From: Doryteuthis pealeii
Taxonomy: Eukaryota; Mollusca; Cephalopoda; Myopsida; Loliginidae
Reading direction: 5' to 3'
DNA: 64,000 bases
NCBI GenBank assembly: GCA_023376005.1
Contig: CM042181.1
Span: 357,313 to 421,312, forward strand
Positions 43,357-55,700 of the stretch are shown piece by piece. The position numbers were made by a program, and so were the translations under genes. Within the stretch, counting starts at the first letter, position 1, and each line of letters starts with the position of its first letter. Below the pieces are notes generated by a model. That model made no database searches. It saw nothing but the letters and a program-made list of their open reading frames with translations, and was not told the DNA's origin.

Positions 43357-45277
43357 CACGTCAAGTCGACCTTCCTTTCGACAGAAGGACCAATAAGGTG
43401 CTCTTCAATAAAATTCTGAGTTTAATCGAGACCGATTCGTTGGAAGACATCACGGTAACCTTCGAAAATCTTCAGCCCGAACAACGCACAAGAATTCTAA
43501 ATTCCTCGAAAGACTGCTACACGCTTCTCTATTCGGCAATCAATCTGAACAAAGTCGATATCTCGCATTATCTCGTCGAACTTTCTCTCCATCAGGGACG
43601 TCATGAAATGTGCGAGAATTGGAAAAGGACTGGCCATCCCATAAATGCCGCCCTGAATGTCGGTAACCTGGAGTTGATCGAATTGATTACAGGAAGCTTG
43701 AGTAATATCAACGATTACGTCCACTGTCCCTTTACGCCCCTAATGCTGGCCATTTTCACCGGCAACATCGAATACGTCCGGTTGATGGTAAGCTTGGGCG
43801 CAAATATAAACGCCCCTTCGTTAATGGCGTAAGTCCTCTGATGGCTTCGACGGCTAACGGTCACATTTGCCAGTATTTACTGGACCTGGGAGCGAACGTT
43901 AACCATCAGGATGCGAATGGTTTCACGGCTCTTCATGGGGCGGTTATTGGGATGCATTATCAGAGTTTAGGGGTTTTAATCGACGGTGGTGCTGATACTC
44001 AGATAAAGAATAATCAAGGAATGACGCCATTGATGTTGGCAGCTGTCAATTCTAATTCGGAATGCATGGCACATCTGCTTGATATGGCTAATCTTTATGA
44101 AATAGATATGATCGAGGCATTGGAAACGTTGAATGCTTGCTTTGTGTGTGATGAGTACCCGATAATATCTGGTTGGGTTCACACTTTATCAATGAGAAAC
44201 GATAGGTACGAAAAAAATAGTCCTTTCCCGGCACAGAAACTCCTTAATTTATCTGAAGAGTTCAGCATGGTCGAAGAATTACAGGTTATCGAGAACAACC
44301 CATTAGCTCTTGCGTTTCAGGCTATATTAGTCATTGAGAGAATCCTAGGCCGAGATACTCATATATATATTCACTTACTTTTAAAGACAGCGCTGATTGC
44401 CCGACGGAGAAACCGGTGGGGAAAACTCCGGGAATTAATTGATTACTGCTGTGAACACTGCAGGAAGAGACCGGCATCTTTCCTTGCCGCATCTTCGCCA
44501 CTGTTTATGGCTCTGTTCTCTGAACTCTCCAAAAATGGCGACCTTGAGATCTTCTTGGAACACGGAGCGTTTTGCTCTTTTAAAGTTGTTGCGCAGAAAA
44601 TGGAGGAGATGTGGCTGTCGCATCAAAGATGAATTGCCTGACAATCCCTATTACGAACATCGGGACTATTCCAATACATTTGATACGTTTTCTGCACATG
44701 GTGGCTAGTCTCAGGAAAGCCAATCTTCCCGGAAATGGCTTCGTGAATATTATTGGGACTATCGTCAAACTAGTGAGGGTCGATCCCCGTACGGTAACCA
44801 AACAGTCTTTGTTGCATCGCGTTATCAAAATGCAGCCAGACAGAAGATTGGTGCTCTTTAGAACTTATCACAGTGCTCATTGAATCGGGAGCTGATATTA
44901 ACTCTAGCGGACTTCTTTCCGTCGCACCCCATTGATGTACGCTCTTGAAAATATAGCCGAGATGAACCTCTTCTGGGCGTTGTCGGAGTATCTTATAGAG
45001 AGAGGAGCTCAACTTAGATTGCCGAAATATCGAGGGGTAACTCTGTTCTGGACTTTACGCCTGGTGTAGGCCGGGTGATCAGACTCAATTGCCCCGCAGA
45101 CTGCAGTGTCTAGCATCAGAGGCGGTTTGTAATTATTCAAATTACCGTATGGCGGCGTACCTGCCCAATGAACTGAAAGACGTCCTTGATTTGCACGAAT
45201 TAGATAGGAGTACCATTACAAGTGCGGAAAGTTTGTTAGATATATCGGACCCTATGACCTTTAGGCATCCCTTTTGA
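43357..45277 (+). CDS. FEM1-like ankyrin-repeat protein, right-arm copy (frameshifted)
   Basis: The exon begins at 43357 after TTTTTCATATCTTACAG, with two bases of a split codon, then RQVDLPFDRRTNKVLFNKIL. Four ankyrin-like units follow (FTPLMLAIFTGNIEYVRLMV; VSPLMASTANGHICQYLL; FTALHGAVIGMHYQSLGVLI; MTPLMLAAVNSNSECMAHLL). Next come the FEM1 markers MIEALETLNACFVCDE and VIERILGRDT, a helical middle, FLHMVASLRKANLPG, RVDPRTVTKQSLLHRVIK, ESGADINSS, and a C-terminal LQCLASEAV block ending at TGA 45275-45277. FEM1 proteins are CUL2 ligase substrate receptors that bind C-terminal degrons. Frames break near 43820 (one T short; intact in the left arm), 44600-44630, 44875, 44935 and 45065. The first is very likely a base-calling error; the later ones lie where no second copy exists, so error and true decay cannot be separated. 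The first exon(s) upstream were not identified. Confidence 0.8.
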
Positions 45278-45490
45278 TCTCGAATTATGAAAGGACATTG
45301 TTTCCATGTGCTACCGTCAATATCCGGTTGTTTTAACAGACGATTTTTAGATTAAAAAACAAAAAAAAAACAAACCCTAACTCCTAAAAAAACAAACACC
45401 GGATATTGACGGTCTGTAAAATGAAAAGCATGTCCTTTCTTAATAGATCAAAAAAAGCGGGTGCCTAAAGGTTAATATGTCCGATATATC
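45239..45490. repeat. Inverted repeat spanning the FEM1-like stop codon
   Basis: 45239-45327 (last codons, TGA and start of the 3' flank) is complementary to 45399-45490 at roughly three quarters identity, both ends being exact (GATATATCGGAC/GTCCGATATATC and CAATATCCGG/CCGGATATTG). The ~70-bp loop is A-rich. A transcript through the gene would fold back on its own stop codon. Confidence 0.8.
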
Positions 45491-47240
45491 AAATGAGTAT
45501 CGAGAGAGTGAATTTTTAATTAGATATTGAGAATGATTATTTATTAAATTTTTAAACTTTAAATAATCTTTTAAAAATTAAGATCCGTTAATTTGTTTGT
45601 AAAGTCTTATAAAGCTTTATTTAAATTTTGTTTGTTTTTTCAATCTTGCTATTAGAAGCAAACTAAGCGATCACCTAGGACGCCAAATCTGGGATCGCCA
45701 CAAATTCAGAACAAACTAGTATTTTTTAAAAATTTTCTCCATATTATGGTTATATCAAATGAGTATGACGGTAGATTTTTAATCCAGATATTTAGTATGA
45801 TAAATATAGGCAACTTTTTAAACTTAGTTATTTAATCTTTTAAGAATTAAAAGCATAAACTTATTTAAATTTTTTAAAATTTTATAAAACTAAGTTTAAT
45901 TTATTATTATTTTTTTTCAAATCTACTACTTTTAAGTTATGAGTACCCTATAGGCAACTAAAGGAATCACCTAGGGCGCCAAAATCTGGGAGCGCCGCAA
46001 ATTCAAAGCAAACTAATCTCTTAATGTTTTTCATATTATGATATACCAAATGAGAGTATCGGTCAAATTTTAATCTACCTATTAGTATATTCCAGGCAAA
46101 TTTTTAAAAACAATGATTTCATTTAAAAATAAAAAAATATTTAATTTATTGTAAATTGTTTGGAAAATTATTATAAAGCTTGATATAAAGCTTTGCGGAA
46201 AGATGTTAAGCCTTTACTTACTTTTACACTCTCCTTGTCGAAATGTCTGAGATGATGACTTGTCAACTCTTCGTTACGTCATGCACCCATTTCGATAATG
46301 GAGAAATTTGTTGTCCCGCAGCTGCTTAAAACATTACGACACTTCCTTCTATTGGAGTGAATAACGTGTGGATAAATAAACATTAAATATTACTTATCTC
46401 TGTACCGGTAACTACATCGGAGAAGCTGGATTCCTGATGTTGGGAAACTGTTCTATTGATAGGAAATTCTATGATGTCCTGGAGTCTGGAACAATGAGTA
46501 AGGAAGAGACGAATTTTAATCGGACCTATTATATTTTCTAGGCAATTCTAAAAAAAAAAATGATTTCATTTTAAAAATTAAAATCTTTAAATTGTGTAAA
46601 TTGTTTTGAAAATTTTTTATAAAAGCGTTGACTTTTATGAATTTTCTAACTACTTTCATGTTCATGGTACCTTTTTTTATAGGAAAATTAAGCGACACCT
46701 AGAGATCCAAAATCTGGAGCGCCAAAAAATTCAGATTCAAAACTAATAGTTTTATAATTTTTCTCCATGTTATATCGATATGAGTATGATGGTAAAGTTT
46801 TAACCCAGATATTACTAAATAATAGGCCAAATTTTTAAACTGAAAAAAAAAAAATATTTAATCTTTCAAAAAATTAAAATCGTTAACTTATTCAATTTTT
46901 TAATTTTTTTAAATATTTTTAAAAGTTTAACTTTTTAATTGGATTTTTTCAAATTCTAACGTCCTTTTTAAGTTAGGGGTACCCTATAGGCGGACTAAGC
47001 GATCACCTAAGGCGCCAAACTCTGGGAGCGCCCCAAAAATTCAGAGCAAACCATTAAACAAATTTTCTCCATATTATATCGTATGATATGAGACCAATTT
47101 TAATCCAGATATTAGTATAATCCGGGCAAATTTTAAAATTAAAAAAAATTTTCTTCAAAAAAATTAAAATCGTTAACCTTTTTTTTTTTTTTTTTTTTTT
47201 ATTTATTTATTATTTTAAAAATTTATTTATTGTAACAAGT
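45490..47240 (+). repeat. AT-rich repeats with CACCTAGGRCGCC motif
   Basis: The motif AACTAAGCGATCACCTAGG followed by CGCCAAAATCTGGGAGCGCC and TTCAGA(G)CAAAC recurs near 45663, 45970, 46690 and 46990, with a shared AT-rich body. The same family is seen at 53340, 54290, 55020, 55310 and 56045. At 46200-46500 there is a unit (AAGATGTTAAGCC...TCTGTACCGGTAACTACATC) also found at 56360-56660. No gene. Confidence 0.75.
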
Positions 47241-47818
47241 CCGTCTGCCTTAGATATAATAGAACTAAACCATCATTTTATATTGCTTAGAATGTTGGGG
47301 GAGGGCCGCCGTGCAGCAGCTTTAAAGTAGGCAAAAGAGTCATTTCAAGATATCAATAAGTGATCGCATATTTTTAACGTTTCTAGATCAGTGATTCCCA
47401 ACCTTTTTAACAGGTGGCCCCCTTTCCTCGTATTTTCTGTGGCCCTCTATTGACATTCCCAGAGATAAAAAAGCTTCTATTTTTTACTTTAGAAAAAAAA
47501 AAGACGATTTTGCTCAAATTAAAAGAAAGAGAAAATGATTATTAACTTTATTTTGATGGAAAACTAATTTTAAATTTTCGCGACTGTTGTCCTCATCTTT
47601 ATTGTGTATGTAAAAAATCATGTTTCGGTAGTTTGTGTTACTACGAGCATAGCAGTGAACAACAATTTTATGATTGATAGTGCAAAAATTGTAAACTTAA
47701 AAAAATCATTTTAATCTAATTTTTATTTAAAAGTTGCTATTTGAGATTTTAAGCCGGACCTCAAAATTGTTAAAATGTTTGTGTGTGTATTTGGGCAGCA
47801 TTCTTTCATTTATATATA

Positions 47819-48210
47819 TGTAGAATTAAACAAAAGACACATCTCCTGTTTAACAATTTTATTTTTGATCTTTTCGAGTTTTCTGGCCAACTTTTTAATG
47901 TTTGGGTGGAATTCGTGGATAAGTTCACCAAAGTTCAGGTCCCGAGTACTTTCGGCACTTCGAAATGCCATCATCAGGGGTGATGTGTTCCAGTTTTTAA
48001 ATAAATATATTAATATGGAGGCTGGAAGGAGAAGAATTGGTGAGAAAGGTGTTATAGGCATTTTAAAATGTGTGTACTGCATTGGAAATTAATTTTGAAC
48101 TTTGGTGGACTTATCCACGAATTCCACCCAAACATTAAAAAGTTGGCCAGAAAACTCGAAAAGATCAAAAATAAAATTGTTAAACAGATGTCTTTTGTTT
48201 AATTCTACAT
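47819..48210. repeat. Inverted repeat (118-bp arms) enclosing a hammerhead
   Basis: 47819-47938 is the reverse complement of 48093-48210 with few differences (core CCAACTTTTTAATGTTTGGG). The loop starts with the minus-strand hammerhead at 47941-47980. Same layout as the smaller fold-back at 3294-3491. Confidence 0.85.
47941..47980 (-). ncRNA. hammerhead ribozyme in a fold-back element
   Basis: Minus strand: CCC (47980-47978), CUGAUGA (47977-47971), stem II GGCAUUU/AAGUGCC with a CG loop and one U·G pair (47970-47954), GAA (47953-47951), self-complementary stem III AGUACU (47950-47945), cleavage base C (47944) and GGG (47943-47941). The core is perfect; stem I has three G-C pairs and may extend beyond a mismatch. 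Confidence 0.7.
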
Positions 48211-49289
48211 TATATAAACCTTTTTACCCCATGGACCCCCTTGTTCTGATTTTTATTTTGTGGACCCCCATAACCATTCCACAGAAATAAGGCTTTTAAT
48301 TTTCACGTTAAAAAAGTAAAGGAATTCTATCAAAAATTAAATAAATATAAAATGATTATGCTTTATTTTGAAAGACACTTAATTTTGATTTTTTTACTTT
48401 TTTATTTTATTTACTGTTGTCCTCCTCTTTTATCGTAGGTATGTGAAATCGTGTTTTCGCGCCGTGGTATACTCCGGCCTTCCTCGAGCTTTATAGTGAT
48501 TACTGTGATAAAGCTTCATTAAAACTCCTCAATGAAAACGTGACATAAGACAACATTTTAAACTAGAACAAATCATTTTATCTTAAATTTTTATTAATGG
48601 TTTATTTCAGATTTTTTAAGCCGTACCTCAAAATTTGAAAACAAAACAAAAAAAAAAAAACAAATAAAAAAAAAACAAATAAAAACAACAAAAAAACAAA
48701 ACTATAAAATATATAGCTCAATATAAGTGTCTCAACCTTTTACCCCATGGAACCCCAGTCTCCGATTATAATCTTATTTATCATTTTTTTTGTGGAATCC
48801 CCCATAGCCAATCCGCATAAAGCCTTTATTTTTCACCGTTAAAAAAAAAAAAGTAAAGGGAATTCTATAAAAAATTAAATAAATAGAAAATGATTATGCT
48901 GAAGGAATCTAGCTTTTGATTTTGGACTGTTGATATCCTCTTTGGTATGTAAAATCCGTAACCGTATCTGCCGCTGTATCCTCCAGCCTTACTCGAGTTA
49001 TCCAAGCATTTAAGTAATGACCCAAGTTCATAGTTGCATTAAAGCATTCATTAAATCCCCCAACCCCCAAGGAGAAACGTACATAAGGCAAACATTTTAA
49101 TTTTAATCTTTATTTTATTTTTATTAAAAGCTGCTATTTCAGATATTCAAGTCGTAACTCAAATTTGAGAGGAACATAAAAACAAAAACTATGAAATATA
49201 GTTCTGAGTGGTTCTCAACCATTTTAAACCCATGCCTCATTGTTCCTGAATATTTTTTGTGTCCCCATAGCCGTTCCATAGAAATAAAT

Positions 49290-49975
49290 CTTTTTTATTC
49301 TCTTTCTCTCTCTATCTCTTTCTCTCTCTATACTCTTTCTCTCTTCTATCTCTTTTCTCTCCTCTATCTCTTTCTCTCTCTACTCTTTCTCTCTTATCTC
49401 TTTCTCTCTCTATCCTTTCTCTCTCTCATCTCTATCTCATCTCCTATCTTCTATCTCTCTCTCTATCTCTATCTCTCTCTCTATCTCTATCTCTCTCTCT
49501 ATCCTCTACTCTCTCTCTTTCTCTCTATCTCTCTCTTTCTCTCTATATCTCTCTTTCTTCTCTATAATCTCTCTTTCTCTTCTATATTCTCTCTTTCTCT
49601 CTATATCTCTCTTCTCTCTATATCCTCTTTCTCTCTATAATCTCTCATTTCTTCTCCTATATCTCTCTTCTCTCTCTATATCTTCTCTTTCTCTCTATAT
49701 CTCTCTTTCTTTCTATATCTCTCTTTTTCTCCTTACTATATCTCTCTTTCTCTCTATATCTCTCTTTCTCTTCTATATCTCTTAATATCCTCTATATCTC
49801 TCTATATCTCTCTATATCTCTCTATATCTCTCTATATCTCTCTATATCTCTCTATTTTCTCTCTATATCTCTCTATATCTCTCTATTATCTCTCTATATG
49901 CCTCTCTATATCCTCTATATCTCTCTATATCTCTCTATATCTCTCTATATCTCTTCTAATCTCTCTATATTCATA
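49290..49975 (+). repeat. (CTCTCTATATCT)n pyrimidine-rich microsatellite
   Basis: TCTC/CTAT repeats, more regular (CTCTCTATAT) from 49795 on. The 149-codon frame across it is a repeat translation. Confidence 0.95.
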
Positions 49976-50355
49976 TATGAATTTGTGGCTGACGGCCTAG
50001 ATTAGCGTGAACATTAACCAGTGGCGGGAGCTTCATATGACTGCATTAAATGGTTTTAGGGAGTATGACATAAGAAAATGCACCCCTTATTAAATGATAT
50101 TAAAAGAGTTCTACCCTTTCTATAACTGAAAACGTACTAGATAAAACCATCGAATTAGCGCACAAAAGAAGTACATAACGATATCCGATGAAAAAAAATC
50201 CAAAATAATAAAACATCGACAAACTAATTGGGAAACACCTAGATGTAAACTGTAAAGTGATTAGGACTATATGTCCCCTTAGCGGCGTAAATGTAGATCT
50301 AAATGTATTGTATATAAAGTGGAGGTTTATGAGGAGTGACCAAAAAAAATTTACT
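49976..50355. other. No recognised gene
   Basis: Mixed sequence; the 119-codon minus-strand frame at 50100-50459 runs into repeat R1 and has no recognisable domain. Confidence 0.5.
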
Positions 50356-50950
50356 ACCGCCCTGTCGGTGCTGGCGGCGTTAGAATTGCCACGACTGCAC
50401 CTCTGCAGAGGGCGTAAAGGACTCCCCAATGGGGCCACCTGTGGCCGTGGGTGGCGCACCCGTATGCTAAGGCATAGAAGCCCAGGTAGATGAGCAGTTC
50501 ATGACATGCAATTACTCCACTTTGGCCCTATCTTGGCGCTAGACGGGCGTCGGAAGAGGCCCCCTCCGATCCAATCGGCTCGCGTCACGTCAACCCTTAG
50601 CAACTATAGGATTTCCCAACCCTATTGCTCTCATGCAAGCCCCAACCCCTTTTTATCATATCAGTGCTAGAAGGCAGGTGCTGCGGGTCTTACCATGTCC
50701 TGGGAATGACTGTTAAACTCTATCTGATGCGTGCAGGGTTCCAGTTTTGGAGGTTGGAATGTGGACACCATTGCTCCTGCCGTCCTCTTGACCCGGAGTG
50801 GTAGTAACCTGTTAGGGTTCCCATCTATGGGTTTATCTAGAAAAACATGAGTGATAAACAAAATGTATTATCAATTAAGAATTGATTTATTTCCAAACTT
50901 ATCGGCATTTAAATGACCCCAACTGAGATTGATATGCCGTTAAACAAAAC
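50356..50950 (+). repeat. Dispersed repeat R1, long copy 2
   Basis: GCCCTGTCGGTGCTGG, CCCCAATGGGGCCACC, TTTGGCCCTATCTTGGCGCT, CATGTCCTGGGAATGACTG, TTGACCCGGAGTGGTAGTA and the GATATGCCGTTAAAC tail followed by AAAAC repeats. Many small indels compared with 33705-34310. Confidence 0.8.
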
Positions 50951-52076
50951 AAAACCAAAAAATCTAGAAATAAGAAAGCTTTATATAGGCTCGACTCAAA
51001 AATGAATTTAAAAAAAAAGATTTTATAACCATGAGTGTAGCTTTACTAATGATTAAAATATAATTACTGCTCTGTCTAGTTATGGTATGCGAAGATTAAA
51101 GCTAAGCTATTGACCCTATCTGAAAATGCGGGAAATTATTAAAAGATGCAATAAAATTATAAAGCTGGGATAGATTATTGCCAGTTATGTCATAGAAAGC
51201 AAAAAACTGGCAATAGCCCACCTTTTTCTATTAATTCGGGTATTTATCATTTATTAAATGGAGAAAAGTAGACAAACACGGGATGTTATTACTGGTGGTG
51301 TTTATTATAGTTGGTGATATCCGACGTTATGACGTTTCCGTCTGAGTTCTTGTATAGAAGGATTCAGGGTAAATTTTTCACCTTAGGTTGGCTAATTCCT
51401 AGCAAATAAGTCAATTTAGAGTAGTTTTGCTATTACGAAGCCAGATCCGAAAGACAGGCACCATGGAGTGGAAACTACAGCTGACTAACCGGAAAAGGAA
51501 AAATTCCGGTCGCAACGCGTCAGTAAAGCGAAGGATATGCTGACAGTATTTTGGTACATGAAAAGAAAACTCGCTTAATTGAATGGCTCAGCACTGCTTA
51601 ACTTTATCAATCAAGCGCGTAAACGGTGCTCAGCATGACTTGCTTGTAATCACAAAGTTTAGTTTGTAAAACAGATGGCTCTTTTTAAAATGTAGCGATA
51701 GTAGAAAATATATTATTTCTTTTATTTTGCAAGGCAGGCAAATTTTTCTAATTAACTCGGTTAAACAACTTCTCAAGAAATGGGCATTTTAATTTCAAAT
51801 TCCTTTATCATGAATACATTTTTTTTTTCGAAATTTTTTACTACGGATAATCAATTCCAAAGCAGACAAGCTGATAGACAGTACACTTCGGCTGACATGA
51901 AAAATAGTAATAACAAGAATTAATTACTTAATCGAAGCAAACGCACACGCCATGTGTCGACCCAGACGGTTAACACCACCATGAGGGAGAACAGGTAGGA
52001 TGGTAGCTCTCATTAATCCTTACTAATAATAAACGTCCCTTAATTACGAAAATAGCCATAAAACGCGAATCATTAT
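50951..52076. other. Repeat-derived spacer, no gene seen
   Basis: 51475-51640 (GGAAAAATTCCGGTCGCAAC, GGTACATGAAAAG) is a diverged copy of a block found at 53095, 54777 and 55805. The rest is AT-rich without recognisable features. Confidence 0.5.
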
Positions 52077-52700
52077 GAATACTCCGGCGTGCAAGTATTT
52101 AAGTTTTAATGTAATAAAATTGCTATTTAAATTAGAAAGGCTAATGAAAACTAAATAAGATACAGCATAAAAGATTTTGAAACAGAGGGAGTATAATAAA
52201 AAAATTGAACAACTGGCAAACTTACTTCTTTCCATCACTCTCGTCTTTCATGTTATTTTTTCTAATTAAGTATTTAGTTAAAGAGGAAGTAAAGAATAAA
52301 ATGACAGTTATTTATCTTGTTAATGGATTTCATTTTAAGTTTCATTGAGAGATTTTTGCTTATATTCATTAAAATAAACCAAACAGTTAGAAATCAATAA
52401 TACTAAGCCACATATTATTAAATTCGATTTTTTTAATATTAATATGCAAAATAGCCTTTTCCTGTTCACACTGTAAAGCGCTATTTTGTTGTATATATAA
52501 ATATAATTGCATGTTATTTGTATGTAGATATGGGACAACACTAATAAAAAGGTGAAGCCAATTTTATTAATATTTGGAGGTTTAAATACAATAAAAATCA
52601 TGGCAGAATGTGATGTAAATAACGAAGGGAATTGTGACTTGAGTAGTAATATAGTTTTCGGTTACAGACAGAAAAACACACAATCTCCATTTATAATAAG
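52077..52700 (-). mobile_element. Non-autonomous Helitron, copy 5 (3' end truncated)
   Basis: Internal sequence matches the other copies from GTGCAAGTATTTAAGTTTTA to CACAATCTCCAT, but the CTAG end and half of the hairpin are lost (ACTCCGGCGTGC remains). Confidence 0.75.
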
Positions 52701-52789
52701 CATTAGAAGCGATTTATTCTTATCCCCCAATTCACTTCGATTAGTCTCTTTTGATTTGCTTTAGAATGGGGTAACATTTATAAATGTAA

Positions 52790-55700
52790 CACCGCGCTCT
52801 CCTTTTCGGAGTGGAGAGATGTTAAACCTTTACTTAACTTTACTCCTTGTAGGAAATGTCTGAGATGATGACGTGTTCAACTCTTCGGTACGTCTTGCAC
52901 TCATTTTCGAATAGACTATAAATAAGCAAGAAACAACAACAGAGCCAAACACAGCACTCCTACCTCTTCTTGAACCATAAAACGAAACTCATCACGCTCC
53001 TCACAGAGCCTAAAAACCACAGTAAATAGCGTTTCAAAAAATGCTAGCCCGGTCCCTTGGTTGAGAAAAGACAGAACGTGGAGTGCAAACATGCTGACTC
53101 TCCGAAAAAAGAAAAAGGTTCCAGTCGCCAACGGTCAGTAAAGAAGGTAGGCTTCTGGTACATGAAAGGAAACTGTCACTATACATTTGCTTAGAGGTAC
53201 AATTAAAAAACGTTAACACTACGCTCTCCTAAGATCGTTAACCGATTTCGAAAAGTCTTGAAGCTTGATTTTAAAATTTAATGGAATTTTTTTTTTTCAA
53301 ATCTTACTTCTTTTTCCAGTTCGCGGTACATTTAGAGGCAAACTAAGCGATCACATAGGACGCCAAAATCTGAGAAACGCCACCAATCAAACAAACGAGA
53401 TTATTTATTTTTCTCTATATGATGTATCGAAAATGAGTATGACGATCAATTTTTAATCAGAAATCTTATTTATAATGGAGATTGCGTTGTTTTTCTGTCT
53501 GTAACCGAAACTATATTAACGACTCCAGTCACAATTCCTTAGAGTTATTTACGTTCACATTTCTCCATGATTCATTTCTATTTCAACCTCAATTTATAAT
53601 AACACTGATTGACATTATTAATACTGTTGGCCTTACCTAAATACTAATAAAACATTGCAATTGTATTTATATATAAACAAAAATACCAAGTTTTCAGTGT
53701 AAACGTAAAGCTAATTTGCATATTTGATATAAAAAAAACTGATTTTAATAAAAATGTGCTTGGTATTATGATTTTCTAATTGTTTGGTTTTATCTTAAGA
53801 ATATGAGCAAAAATCTCTTCAATAAATCCTAAAAGAAATTCATTAACAAGAAGAAAATAACTGTAATTTTTTCTTTACTTCCTATTTTAAACTAAATAAG
53901 TTACATTAGGAAAAATTTAGCATTGAAAAACGGAAGTGATGAAAGAGTAAGTTTCAGTTGTTCTATTTTACGATTATACCCCCTCCGTTTCAAATCCTTT
54001 TTATCTGAATTCTTAATTTAGTTTCATTAGCCTTCTGATTTAATCTAATATTTTATTAACATTAAACTTAAATACTTGCACCCGGAGGGTGCATACATTT
54101 GCTAGTTAATTTATAATATAGGCACATTTTAAAACTTAGTTATATAATCTTTATAGAATTAAAAGCATTAACTTATTTAAATTGGTTTGAAAAGTTTTAT
54201 AAAACTAAATATAAAATAAAGTTTTTTATGTATCTTTTTAAAAAAATCTTCTTTCCAAGTTATGGATACCCTATAGGCAAACTAAACAATCGCCTAGGGC
54301 GTCAAAATCTGGAAGAGCCACAAATTCCAAGCAAATTAATCTTTTAATGTTCTCCTTATTATATACCAAATGAGTATCAGTCGAATTTTAATCTACCTAT
54401 TAGTATACTCCAGGCAAATTTTTAAAAAATCATTTAATTTAAAAATGAAAATCTTTAATTTATGTAAACTGTTTTGAAAATTATTATAAAGCTTGATATA
54501 AAGCTTTGCGGACTGGAAAGATGTTTACCCTCTCCTTGTCGAAATGTCTGAGATTATGACGTGTCAACTCTTCGTTATGTCTTTCACTCATTTTCGAATA
54601 GACTATAGATAGCAAGAAACAAACAGAGCCAAACACAGCACTTCTACCTTTTCTGAACCATAAAAACGGAAACTCATCACGCTCCCAACAGAGCTTAAAA
54701 CCACAGTATATAAGGGTGTACAAAATGCTAGCCCGGTCCCTTGGTTTGAGAAAAGACAGAACGTGGAGTGCAAACACGCTGACTCTCCGGAAAAGAAAAA
54801 AGTTCCAGTCGCAACGGTCACTAAAGAAGGGTAGGCTTCTGGTACATAAAAGGAACTGTCACATTTGCTTAGAAAGAGTTACAATTAAAAAAGTAACACT
54901 ACGCTCTCCTAAGATCGTTAACCTATTTCGAAAAGTCTTTAAGAAGCTTGATTTTAAAATTCCTGAATTTTTTTTTTCAATCTTACTTCTTTTCCAGTTC
55001 GCGGTACATTTAGAGGCAAACTAAGCGATCACCTAGGACGCCAAAATCTGGAAACGCCACCAATTCAGAACAAACGAGTATTATTTATTTTTCTCTATAT
55101 GATGTATCGAATGAGTATGACGATCGATTTTTAATCCAGAAATTAATATAATATAGGCAAATTTTAAAATTTAGTTATATAATCTTTATAGAATTAAAAG
55201 CATTAACTTATTCAAATTGTTTTGAAAAGTTTTATAAAACTTTAAGTTTTTTATGTATCTTTTTAAAAAAATCTTCTTTCCAAGTTATGGATACCCTATA
55301 GGCAAACTAAACAATCGCCTAGGGTGTCAAAATCTGGAAGAGCCACAAATTCCAAGCAAATTAATCTTTTAATGTTCTCCATATTATGATATACCAAATG
55401 AGTATCAGTCGAATTTTAATCTACCTATTAGTATATTCCAGGCAAATTTTTAAAAAATAATTTAATTTAAAAATGAAAATCTTTAATTTATGTAAAATTG
55501 TTTTGAAAATTATTATAAAGCTTTATATAAAGCTTTGCGGACTGGAAAGATGTTTACCCTCTCCTTGTCGAAATGTCTGAGATTATGACGTGTCGACTCT
55601 TCGTTATGTCTTTCACTCATTTTCGAATAGACTATAGATAGCAAGAAACAAACAGAGCCAAACACAGCACTCCTACCTCTTCTGAACCATAAAACGAAAC

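Larger units (their letters stand above)
39634..44568. repeat. 2.4-kb near-perfect palindrome
   Basis: 39634-42077 is the reverse complement of 42128-44568, with a 50-bp spacer. Differences are single-base indels in short runs, TA/CA microsatellites and a 50-odd bp TA tract. The arms hold a FEM1-like exon, its upstream intron, a TA/CA microsatellite, a poly(A) run, a mariner-type end and a mariner transposase remnant. The left arm stops exactly at an assembly gap while the right arm continues into the rest of the gene. Confidence 0.95.
47390..49290 (+). repeat. Tandem ~500-bp AT-rich repeats
   Basis: The block CAACCTTTTTACCCCATGGACCCC... with CCATAGCC(A/G)TTCC, AGAAATAA, AAAATGATTATGCT and CTGTTGTCCTC recurs at about 47395, 48215, 48730 and 49205. 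The second interval is enlarged by an inverted repeat with a hammerhead (47819-48210). No gene. Confidence 0.7.
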
